A DNA stretch of 5,055 nucleotides from Phycisphaerales bacterium UBA6054 (lineage in GTDB: Bacteria > Planctomycetota > Phycisphaerae > Phycisphaerales > UBA1924). Numbering within the stretch: the stretch's first letter is position 1; each line of letters starts with the position of its first letter. A program made the translations under genes and the position numbers. Below, one piece after another: positions 1-5,055 of the stretch. The DNA lies in assembly GCA_002429045.1 (NCBI GenBank), contig DIYM01000086.1, positions 1-5,055 on the forward strand, in the 5' to 3' direction. The notes beneath the pieces were generated by a model. It was not told the origin of the DNA. It did not search any database and was given only the letters and a program-made list of their open reading frames with translations.

Positions 1-704
1 GGCTCCCGAGGGCCGCACACGTTCATCGTCCCGCCGATCCCCTCTGTCACGCACCGCAGCATGAACGCCGCCAGATCACGCCCATCGATCCAACGCGTCG
101 GCGCCGACCCGTCCCCGGGCACCAGCACACGCCCGCCCCGAGCCAACCGCCGAGGCCAATACGTGAAACGGTCCGTCATGTCGCCCGGCCCAACGATCAG
201 GCCCGGACGCACCACCGTCGCACGATCCACAAACACGCGACGCACCGCCCGCTCGCACAAGACCTTCAACCCGCCGTACGTCTCGCCGTTCACCTCTTCG
301 GCATCCGGATCGTCCAACCCGATGACCGCACTCTCCTCGTCCGGCACCCCGTCGGGCGAGACCGGATACACCGAAACCGTCGACACAAACAGGTAGCGAT
401 CGGTCGCCTCCTTGAGCAGTTCACAACTCGCGCTCACCACACGCGGCACATACCCGCACATGTCAACCACGGCATCCCACCGCTCCCCCGACCCAATCAA
501 CGCACCGATCTGCTGCAATGCATCGCCCGACTCCCCATCGACTCTGGACGGATCGCGATCGCCCACGATCCGCCGAACCCCGTCGGGCACCCCCGAATCG
601 TGCTTGCCCCGGTGCACGACGGTAACGTCGTCCCCCCGCGCCACCGCCGCGCGCACCAGGTGCAACCCGCTGAACTGGGTCCCTCCGAGGATCAGAAGCT
701 TCAT
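1..704 (-). CDS. Atypical SDR / NAD-dependent epimerase-dehydratase family protein, C-terminus cut by left edge
   Basis: The minus strand is open from an ATG at 704 to the left edge, giving the first 234 residues. The protein begins MKLLILGGTQFSG, a Rossmann dinucleotide-binding loop (GGTQFSG at about residues 7-13) followed by a basic HRGK after the second strand (31-34), which suggests NADP or NAD binding. Further family marks are WDAVVDMCGYVP (76-87), the STVSVY strand carrying the SDR serine (109-113), the YxxxK pair Y143/K147 in ETYGGLK, RPGLIVGPGD (166-175) and WIDGRDLA (205-212). This pattern is that of atypical SDRs annotated as 'NAD-dependent epimerase/dehydratase' or 'isoflavone reductase-like'; the substrate cannot be told. 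The start is chosen because the Rossmann strand begins at once; no good Shine-Dalgarno is visible upstream. There is no signal peptide, so it should be cytoplasmic. It is a paralogue of the SDR at 3648-4844. Family members usually run to about 300-380 residues, so roughly a third is missing. Confidence 0.9.
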   Translation of the reverse strand, partial: MKLLILGGTQFSGLHLVRAAVARGDDVTVVHRGKHDSGVPDGVRRIVGDRDPSRVDGESGDALQQIGALIGSGERWDAVVDMCGYVPRVVSASCELLKEATDRYLFVSTVSVYPVSPDGVPDEESAVIGLDDPDAEEVNGETYGGLKVLCERAVRRVFVDRATVVRPGLIVGPGDMTDRFTYWPRRLARGGRVLVPGDGSAPTRWIDGRDLAAFMLRCVTEGIGGTMNVCGPRE

Positions 705-815
705 ACCGATTCGTACCGCGACCACCCACCACCAGATGCGGCCCCGACACCCGACGCCCCCGCACCCGCCGCGCGACAAACACGAACCCCGCCCCCGCCG
801 CCAGCCGGATCGACC

Positions 816-821
816 TATGAT
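816..821 (+). promoter_or_regulatory. Possible -10 element (TATGAT) for the aldolase gene
   Basis: TATGAT matches five of six bases of the sigma-70 -10 consensus and stands out in a very GC-rich spacer. The expected -35 position (about 793-798) is CCCGCC, which is not a -35 match, so this is only a candidate. Confidence 0.3.
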
Positions 822-898
822 CTTGGCCCCGAGCCGATCGCCCGGTGTTCATCATGCAACTACTTTCGCCCCGGGCTTCTGGCCCAAAGCGAGCCACC

Positions 899-903
899 CA
901 AGG
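899..903 (+). promoter_or_regulatory. Ribosome binding site of fbaB
   Basis: AAGGA sits nine bases before ATG 913. It decides the start against the much longer upstream open frame, whose translation is low-complexity and unlike any aldolase. Confidence 0.75.
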
Positions 904-912
904 AACCGCATC

Positions 913-2007
913 ATGCCCGACCTGACCATCGACGTCGCCGCAACCCTCGCCGACGACAGCCTGCTCAACCACCAGTGCAAGACCATCGACAAGTCACGCC
1001 TCTCCCTGCCCGGCGCCGACTTCATCGACCGCGTCCTGATCAACTCGGACCGCAGCATCAACACGCTGAACAACTTCAGCCGCATCATGAACACCGGGCG
1101 GCTCGCCGGCACCGGCTACACCTCGATCCTCCCCGTCGACCAGGGCATCGAGCACTCCGCCGGCGCCTCGTTCGCGCCCAACCCCGACTACTTCGACGCC
1201 GAGAACATCGTCAGGCTCGCCATCGAAGGGGGCTGCAACGCCGTGTGCTCGACCTTCGGCGTCCTCGGCATGACCGCACGCAAGTACGCACACAAGATCC
1301 CCTACCTCGTCAAGTTCAACCACAACGAGTTGATGACCTACCCCAACACCTTCAACCAGATCCCCTTCGGCACCATCAAGCAGTGCTGGGAGATGGGCGC
1401 CGCCGCCGTCGGCGCGACGATCTACTTCGGCTCCGAAGAATCGGGCGATCAGATCCAGTACGTCGCCGACATGTTCCACGAAGCCCACGAGTACGGAATG
1501 GTCACCGTCCTCTGGTGCTACATCCGAAACCCCGCCTTCAAGAAAGACGGCGTCGACTACCACAGCTCCGCCGACCTCACCGGCCAGGCCAACCACCTCG
1601 GCTCGACCATCCAGGCCGACATCGTCAAGCAGAAGCTCCCCACCAACAACGGCGGCTTCACCGCGCTCAACACCGGCGACTCCTCCTACGGCAAGTTCGA
1701 CAAACGCATCTACACCGAACTGGCCGGCTCCGACGAGAACGGCCAGGGCGGGCACCTCATCGACCTCTGCCGCTACCAGCTCGCCAACCAGTACATGGGC
1801 CGCGTCCCGCTGATCAACTCCGGCGGCGCCTCCAGCGGCGCGGGCGACCTCAAAGAAGCCGTCACCACCGCCGTCATCAACAAACGAGCCGGCGGCATGG
1901 GCCTCATCTCAGGACGCAAAGCCTTCCAACGCCCCCTGACCGAAGGCGCCGCCCTCCTCCAGGCCATCCAGGACGTCTACCTCGACGACAACGTCACGAT
2001 CGCGTGA
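913..2007 (+). CDS. fbaB: Class I fructose-bisphosphate aldolase, FbaB type
   Basis: This enzyme reversibly cleaves fructose 1,6-bisphosphate to dihydroxyacetone phosphate and glyceraldehyde 3-phosphate through a Schiff-base lysine, in cytoplasmic glycolysis or gluconeogenesis. The 364-residue product matches E. coli FbaB (about 350 residues, compared from memory) along its whole length: NTGRLAGTGY (60-69), SILPVDQGIEHSAGASFA (71-88), VGATIYFGSEES (166-177), FKKDGVDYH (209-217), DLTGQANHL (221-229), INSGGA (301-306), VINKRAGGMGLISGRKAF (321-338), and a C-terminus QDVYLDDNVTIA. The likely Schiff-base lysine is K239 in DIVKQK; INSGGA and GGMGLISGRKAF would bind phosphate. Compared with FbaB there is a short insertion around residues 254-280. 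The frame is open upstream to 412, but ATG 913 is chosen because family similarity starts there and AAGGA (899-903) lies nine bases before it. It appears to be transcribed alone and ends at the terminator at 2037-2062. Confidence 0.97.
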   Translation: MPDLTIDVAATLADDSLLNHQCKTIDKSRLSLPGADFIDRVLINSDRSINTLNNFSRIMNTGRLAGTGYTSILPVDQGIEHSAGASFAPNPDYFDAENIVRLAIEGGCNAVCSTFGVLGMTARKYAHKIPYLVKFNHNELMTYPNTFNQIPFGTIKQCWEMGAAAVGATIYFGSEESGDQIQYVADMFHEAHEYGMVTVLWCYIRNPAFKKDGVDYHSSADLTGQANHLGSTIQADIVKQKLPTNNGGFTALNTGDSSYGKFDKRIYTELAGSDENGQGGHLIDLCRYQLANQYMGRVPLINSGGASSGAGDLKEAVTTAVINKRAGGMGLISGRKAFQRPLTEGAALLQAIQDVYLDDNVTIA

Positions 2008-2036
2008 CCTGACCTCCACAACCACCAGACCCGATC

Positions 2037-2062
2037 AGCCCCGCCTCGCGCGGGGCTTCTTT
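2037..2062 (+). terminator. Rho-independent terminator after fbaB
   Basis: AGCCCCGC (2037-2044) pairs perfectly with GCGGGGCT (2050-2057) around a five-base loop CTCGC, giving an 8-bp stem with seven G:C pairs, followed directly by the short T-rich tail TCTTT. It starts 29 bases after the aldolase stop and separates that gene from the next unit, whose promoter must then lie mostly within 2060-2100. Confidence 0.88.
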
Positions 2063-2075
2063 GATGTACGACGGT

Positions 2076-2081
2076 TACGAT
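2076..2081 (+). promoter_or_regulatory. Possible -10 element (TACGAT) for the membrane protein-nitrilase pair
   Basis: TACGAT lies in the only stretch between the aldolase terminator and the next gene. It would start a transcript about 16-18 bases before ATG 2104. No convincing -35 is seen at the right distance, since that position falls inside the terminator hairpin. Confidence 0.25.
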
Positions 2082-2091
2082 CACGCCCAAC

Positions 2092-2096
2092 AGGAG
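2092..2096 (+). promoter_or_regulatory. Ribosome binding site (AGGAG) of the membrane protein gene
   Basis: AGGAG with a seven-base spacer to ATG 2104 is near ideal. It fixes this start and frame against the competing overlapping frames in the same stretch. Confidence 0.8.
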
Positions 2097-2103
2097 ATCG
2101 CTG

Positions 2104-2694
2104 ATGAGCAACCACCCGCAACCGCCCGCTCCGAACTGGGCTTCCGGCAACTCCCCAGAGCAACGGGGCTCTTGGATCGCGCCGATGATCGTCGGAGCCA
2201 CCATCTTCGCCACCGGGTGCGGCGGCGGGCTCATCGCCGGGTGGTTCGCGGGCGTCGCCAACTCGTTCGGATCCGAGCTGTTCGACGCCCTCGACACGCC
2301 GTTCGAAGCGACCGTCGCCGTCGAAGCACCACGCTCGGTCGCCCGCGGTGAAGACTTCGACGTCACGATCACGATCACCGACCTCTCCGGCGCGAACCGA
2401 ACCGTGCACGACATCGACTTCGACGACGCGCTGGCCGAGACGGTCCGCGTCGTCGCCATCGATCCCCCGCCGGCCTCGATCTACTCGGGCGAGTTCTACC
2501 GCGAGCACACATTCGACCGCCAGCTGCTCGCGAATCAGTCGACCACATTCACGTTCACGCTTCAAGCCACGGGCGCCGACCCAGTTGAGGGTGAAATCAC
2601 CGTATACCTGGACTCATACTCCAGCGAGACGCACCCGATCTTCGTCGACACTGCAGGCATTGAATCCACACCTGATACGGACGACGAAAATTGA
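2104..2694 (+). CDS. Single-pass membrane-anchored protein with predicted beta-sandwich domain, function unknown
   Basis: I do not recognise this 196-residue protein. It has a proline-rich N-terminus of about 23 residues (HPQPPAP), then one hydrophobic, glycine-rich segment at about residues 24-53 with small-residue packing motifs (GCGGGLIAG), then an acidic, strand-rich region (about 66-182). Alternating stretches such as ATVAVEAP, DFDVTITITDL, STTFTFTLQAT and GEITVYLD resemble an immunoglobulin-like or CARDB-like beta-sandwich. The tail is acidic (TPDTDDEN). The likely topology is a short cytoplasmic N-terminus with the domain outside. C39 in FATGC faintly resembles a lipobox (A-T-G-C), so a lipoprotein is an alternative, but the hydrophobic run continues past the cysteine and favours a membrane helix. 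Its TGA overlaps the TTG of the nitrilase (TTGA), so the two are very probably one operon and translationally coupled. The last 120 bases are visibly less GC-rich than the neighbouring DNA. Confidence 0.85.
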   Translation: MSNHPQPPAPNWASGNSPEQRGSWIAPMIVGATIFATGCGGGLIAGWFAGVANSFGSELFDALDTPFEATVAVEAPRSVARGEDFDVTITITDLSGANRTVHDIDFDDALAETVRVVAIDPPPASIYSGEFYREHTFDRQLLANQSTTFTFTLQATGADPVEGEITVYLDSYSSETHPIFVDTAGIESTPDTDDEN

Positions 2695-3644
2695 AAGCCG
2701 CACTCGCCCAACTCGCCCCCGTGCTGCTCGACCGGGACGCCACCGCCAAGAAAGCCGTCGATGCGATCCGCGACGCCGCTTCGCAGGCGGCCTCGCTCGT
2801 CGCCTTCGGCGAGACCTTCCTCCCCGCCTACCCCGTCTGGCTCAGCCGCACCGACGGTGCCCGCTTCGATACCGACGACCAGAAAGAACTGCACGCCCTC
2901 TATCTCGATCAGGCCGTATCGATCGAACGCGGACAACTCGACCCCATCATCGGAGCCGCACGCGAGAACAACATCTGGGTCGTCATCGGCATCGCCGAGC
3001 GCCCATGCGACCGGGCCGGGCACACCATCTACGCGTCCGCAGTCACCGTCTCACCCACCGCCGGCGTCGTCAGCGTCCACCGCAAGCTCATGCCCACCTA
3101 CGAAGAACGCCTCGCCTGGGGTGTGGGAGATGCGCACGGGCTTGTTGCCCACGACCTCGAATCGGGCGACCACCACTTCCGCCTCGGCAGCCTGAACTGC
3201 TGGGAGAACTGGATGCCGCTCCCCCGCGCCGCTCTCCAGGCACAGGGTGTCACGCTCCACGTCGCCACCTGGCCGGGCGATGTTGTCAACACGCACGACA
3301 TCACGCGCTACATCGCACGCGAGTCCCGGGCGTATGTCCTCAGCGCATCGTCGGTCATCCGCGCATCCGACATCCCGCCGTCCGTTCCCCACCGCGACCG
3401 CATCGTCACCGACGAGTCCGCCACCCTCCACAACGGCGGCAGCGCCGCTGCCAACCCAGACGGCACATGGCTGCTCGAACCCCAGGCCGACACAGAAGGC
3501 ATCTTCGTCGTCGACCTGGACCCGGCCTTCGTCCGACGCGAACGCCAGAACTTCGACCCCAGCGGCCACTACAGCCGCCCGGAACTGCTCAGCCTCAGCG
3601 TCGACCGCCGACGCCACACCACCGCACGCTTCCGCGACGATTGA
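2691..3644 (+). CDS. Nitrilase-superfamily carbon-nitrogen hydrolase, probable branch 1 nitrilase
   Basis: The 317-residue product has the whole nitrilase fold and catalytic set: E41 in AFGETFLPAYP, K132 in HRKLMPTYEER, and the nucleophile C170 in SLNCWENWMPL. A further glutamate after the lysine (E138 or E139 in PTYEERLAWG) is also typical. CWENWMPL and HRKLMPTYEERLAWG are characteristic of branch 1 (true nitrilases and cyanide-converting relatives), which hydrolyse R-CN to the carboxylic acid and ammonia; the substrate is not predictable here and amidase activity is possible. The length is at the short end for the group (about 310-380). The start is TTG 2691, giving MKAALAQLAP, the expected first beta strand; there is no better in-frame start upstream, and no Shine-Dalgarno is visible, so translation probably depends on coupling with the preceding gene through the 4-base TTGA overlap. 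No signal peptide, so cytoplasmic. It ends 3 bases from the stop of the converging SDR gene. Confidence 0.93.
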   Translation: MKAALAQLAPVLLDRDATAKKAVDAIRDAASQAASLVAFGETFLPAYPVWLSRTDGARFDTDDQKELHALYLDQAVSIERGQLDPIIGAARENNIWVVIGIAERPCDRAGHTIYASAVTVSPTAGVVSVHRKLMPTYEERLAWGVGDAHGLVAHDLESGDHHFRLGSLNCWENWMPLPRAALQAQGVTLHVATWPGDVVNTHDITRYIARESRAYVLSASSVIRASDIPPSVPHRDRIVTDESATLHNGGSAAANPDGTWLLEPQADTEGIFVVDLDPAFVRRERQNFDPSGHYSRPELLSLSVDRRRHTTARFRDD

Positions 3645-3647
3645 CCA

Positions 3648-4844
3648 TCACGGCGTCCGCGCCGCCCACTGCCCGAGCACCTCCGCCTCTTTCTCACGCG
3701 AGATCCCACCACGGATCCGAGCTTTCCACTGGTCGCCGAACTCGTCGCCGCGTTCGGCACGAAGCTCCGCCTGCCTCCCGCTGTAGTACTCCAGAATCGC
3801 CCTGTTCGTGTCGTCGAGCGAACGGGTCTCGAGCCCCGCCGCGATCGACTTGGCGGTGCTCAGCCGGCCCTGCCCCTCATACCCGGGCACGCTGTTGGGC
3901 ACCCACGCCGGCATGTGCTGCCACGCCGCCACGCCCCGCGATCGCAGGAACTCCGAGTCCACCCAGACCGCCTCGGTCCCCGCGCCCGGCGAACTCGCGA
4001 TCGCCGCGTCCACGAGGTCCCGCATCGTCCGCTCGCCCGCGGGCGAGATCCCGTTATAGATCCCCATGTGACGCCGCTCGATGCAACGCACCGTGAAATC
4101 GCCCAGGTCGCGCACATCGATGAACTGCACATAGTCATCCCCCGTGCCCGGCCCGATCATCGTCCCGCCCTCGCTCCCACGCACCGGCCAGTACGAGTAC
4201 CGCCCGCTCGTGTCGCGCTCACCGACGATCAGGCCCGGGCGGATCACGCACACCCCGCCCGGCATCCGCTCCTCGGCCGCCTTCTCCACACGCGCCTTCA
4301 TGGCGCCGTAATGGGCCCCCACCTCGCGGTGCGTCTTGATGCCCGCCGCCGTCTCGTCGGCGACCTGCGCCAGCTCCGCGCTCTCGTCCATCCCCGCCTC
4401 GCTCCGCGACGCGTACACCGATGTCGTCGAGATCACCACGAACTGATCCATCGCGGGCATCAGCACGTCCATCGCGCCCGTCACCGTCTCCGGAACATAC
4501 GTGAACGTGTCGATCACCGCGTCCCAGGCCCGCCCGTCCGCGACCGCCTTCTCCAACCCCGACAGATCCGTGTACCGGTCCCCCTTGATGTGCTCGAGGC
4601 CGGGGAACAGATCGGGCCCGGTCCGCCCGCGGTTGAACAGCGTCATCTCGTGACCGTTCGCAACCGCGCGGCGCACGATCTGCGGGCCAAGGAATCCGGT
4701 CCCGCCCAGGATCAGGATCTTCAGCTTCCCTCTCGAACCGAGCAGTTCCCCGGCACCCAACGCCGGCGCCAACGCCGCACCCGCCGCCATCCCGCCCGCC
4801 GCCGCCATGAAGCCCCGACGGGTCCAGTGCATTCCTTCTGTCAT
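3648..4844 (-). CDS. Tat-exported atypical SDR / NAD-dependent epimerase-dehydratase family protein
   Basis: This is a 398-residue protein. Residues 1-31 form a twin-arginine signal: TRRGFM (8-13) followed by an Ala/Gly-rich hydrophobic stretch to about residue 31, so it should be exported folded. The mature part starts with a Rossmann strand and loop, KILILGGTGFLG (42-53), then FNRGRT (70-75). WDAVIDTFTYVPE, the ISTTSVY strand (S139/S142), the YxxxK pair Y179/K183 in HYGAMK, RPGLIVGERD (202-211), FIDVRDLGDF (241-250) and a C-terminal cap region follow. The family is that of isoflavone reductase-like or CSP41-like atypical SDRs; substrate unknown. ATG 4844 is chosen because GGGGGAG (4858-4852) lies about eight bases upstream and it places RR at residues 9-10; the second ATG (4832) has AGAAGGA directly abutting it, too close to serve well. 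The frame continues open further upstream, but that sequence is low-complexity. The start overlaps the stop of the preceding gene by ATGA. Confidence 0.92.
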   Translation of the reverse strand: MTEGMHWTRRGFMAAAGGMAAGAALAPALGAGELLGSRGKLKILILGGTGFLGPQIVRRAVANGHEMTLFNRGRTGPDLFPGLEHIKGDRYTDLSGLEKAVADGRAWDAVIDTFTYVPETVTGAMDVLMPAMDQFVVISTTSVYASRSEAGMDESAELAQVADETAAGIKTHREVGAHYGAMKARVEKAAEERMPGGVCVIRPGLIVGERDTSGRYSYWPVRGSEGGTMIGPGTGDDYVQFIDVRDLGDFTVRCIERRHMGIYNGISPAGERTMRDLVDAAIASSPGAGTEAVWVDSEFLRSRGVAAWQHMPAWVPNSVPGYEGQGRLSTAKSIAAGLETRSLDDTNRAILEYYSGRQAELRAERGDEFGDQWKARIRGGISREKEAEVLGQWAARTP

Positions 4845-5055
4845 GTCCCGACTCCCCCGGGGATCGCCCCCGGCTTGCGATCGGGCACGCCCGATCCGTC
4901 CACATCCTGCCCCAGACCCTCCGACTTCTTCGATTGCGCCCACGCCAGCCACAGCCCCAGCCCGCACCACAGCACCGCCATCGGCCCCGCAAACAACGCG
5001 ACCCCCTCCAGCCCCACCCCGAACCACGCCAGCCCAGCGTCCACGCCCGTCCCCG
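4841..5055 (-). CDS. C-terminal part of a small or partial membrane protein, cut by right edge
   Basis: The minus-strand frame is open from the right edge to a TGA at 4843-4841. About 70 residues are visible. One strongly hydrophobic segment (GVALFAGPMAVLWCGLGLWLAW, split over about residues 14-35 counted from the GTG at 5044) is followed by QSKKSE and a hydrophilic, Gly/Pro/Asp-rich tail of about 28 residues. By the positive-inside rule the tail is cytoplasmic. A GTG at 5044 could be the start of a 67-residue protein, but the frame is open beyond it, so the start may lie outside the window. Its stop codon overlaps the ATG of the Tat-SDR gene (ATGA), which argues that the frame is real and cotranscribed. 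No family is recognised. Confidence 0.65.
   Translation of the reverse strand, partial: GTGVDAGLAWFGVGLEGVALFAGPMAVLWCGLGLWLAWAQSKKSEGLGQDVDGSGVPDRKPGAIPGGVGT
4852..4858 (-). promoter_or_regulatory. Ribosome binding site deciding the start of the Tat-SDR gene
   Basis: On the minus strand GGGGGAG precedes ATG 4844 by about eight bases and lies inside the end of the upstream gene, as expected for a coupled operon. Confidence 0.65.

Larger units (their letters stand above)
705..912. promoter_or_regulatory. Divergent intergenic region between SDR gene and fbaB
   Basis: This 208-base spacer lies between the leftward SDR start and the rightward aldolase start and should hold both promoters. The best -10-like hexamer on the plus strand is TATGAT at 816-821, which would give a leader of about 85 bases before the aldolase, but no TTGACA-like -35 sits 16-18 bases upstream. 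On the minus strand a TACGAA (714-709) lies just before the SDR start. Open frames crossing the spacer are proline/arginine-rich and look like chance products of high GC. I see no strong operator palindrome and no riboswitch-like architecture. Confidence 0.5.

Noticed and set aside
873..885. Small inverted repeat GGGC-TTCTG-GCCC in the fbaB leader
   Set aside because: Only four base pairs, expected often by chance at this GC content, and it has no T tail.
412..912. N-terminal extension of the aldolase frame by 167 residues
   Set aside because: Aldolase similarity begins at 913, a ribosome binding site sits just before it, and most of the upstream part lies antisense to the left SDR gene.
994..1755. 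Minus-strand 253-residue open frame opposite fbaB
   Set aside because: Val/Gly/Ala/Asp-rich antisense shadow of a clearly coding gene.
600..2012. A 470-residue plus-strand open frame over the aldolase
   Set aside because: It is the wrong frame of fbaB, almost wholly Arg/Pro/His/Gln, with no family features.
2212..2222. Lipobox-like FATGC in the membrane protein
   Set aside because: The hydrophobic segment continues well past the cysteine and the -3 residue is Ala, so a transmembrane helix is the simpler reading; kept only as an alternative.
2348..4096. A 582-residue plus-strand open frame
   Set aside because: It crosses the membrane protein and nitrilase in another frame and runs antisense through the Tat-SDR. 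Its translation is Arg/Pro/Ser-rich low complexity typical of shadow frames in GC-rich DNA.
4845..5027. Extension of the Tat-SDR by 61 residues to a start at 5027
   Set aside because: The extension is Gly/Ala/Arg low complexity overlapping the upstream membrane protein frame, and it would bury the twin-arginine signal, which needs to be near the N-terminus.
1..5055. CRISPR array, tRNA/rRNA, insertion sequence, phage or defence module
   Set aside because: I saw no regularly spaced repeats, no tRNA or rRNA signature, no transposase or integrase motifs and no terminal inverted repeats in either strand.

Overview
The window is GC-rich bacterial DNA that is almost entirely coding, with genes on both strands. 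I read six protein genes, two of them cut by the window edges, plus one clear Rho-independent terminator. I see no rRNA, tRNA, CRISPR array, transposase or long repeat. The high GC content, the abundance of GGTxFxG-type Rossmann 'epimerase' genes and the Tat signal ending in Ala/Gly-rich sequence are compatible with a planctomycete such as Phycisphaerae. That is an impression from composition and gene style, not a demonstration.

Left part: an atypical short-chain dehydrogenase/reductase (SDR) gene runs leftwards from 704 off the left edge. A 208-base divergent spacer (705-912) separates it from a rightward class I fructose-bisphosphate aldolase of the FbaB type (913-2007), the most securely identified gene here. 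The aldolase is followed by a good hairpin-plus-T terminator (2037-2062).

Middle: a two-gene unit on the plus strand. The first gene (2104-2694) encodes an unrecognised single-pass membrane protein with a predicted beta-sandwich-like extracytoplasmic domain. Its stop codon overlaps the TTG start of a nitrilase-superfamily enzyme (2691-3644) that keeps the Glu-Lys-Cys catalytic set and looks like a true branch 1 nitrilase.

Right part: a minus-strand unit converges on the nitrilase with only 3 bases between the stop codons. It holds the C-terminal end of a membrane protein cut by the right edge (to 4841), which overlaps by ATGA the start of a second atypical SDR (4844-3648). This second SDR carries a twin-arginine signal, so it is probably exported folded with its nucleotide bound. 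It is a paralogue of the left-edge SDR, which has no such signal.

The aldolase is central metabolism. The other genes do not form a pathway I can name. The most interesting points are the differently targeted SDR paralogues flanking the region, the coupling of a membrane beta-domain protein to a nitrilase, and the 3-base convergent junction without a visible terminator. I do not see strong evidence of a new defence or mobile system.
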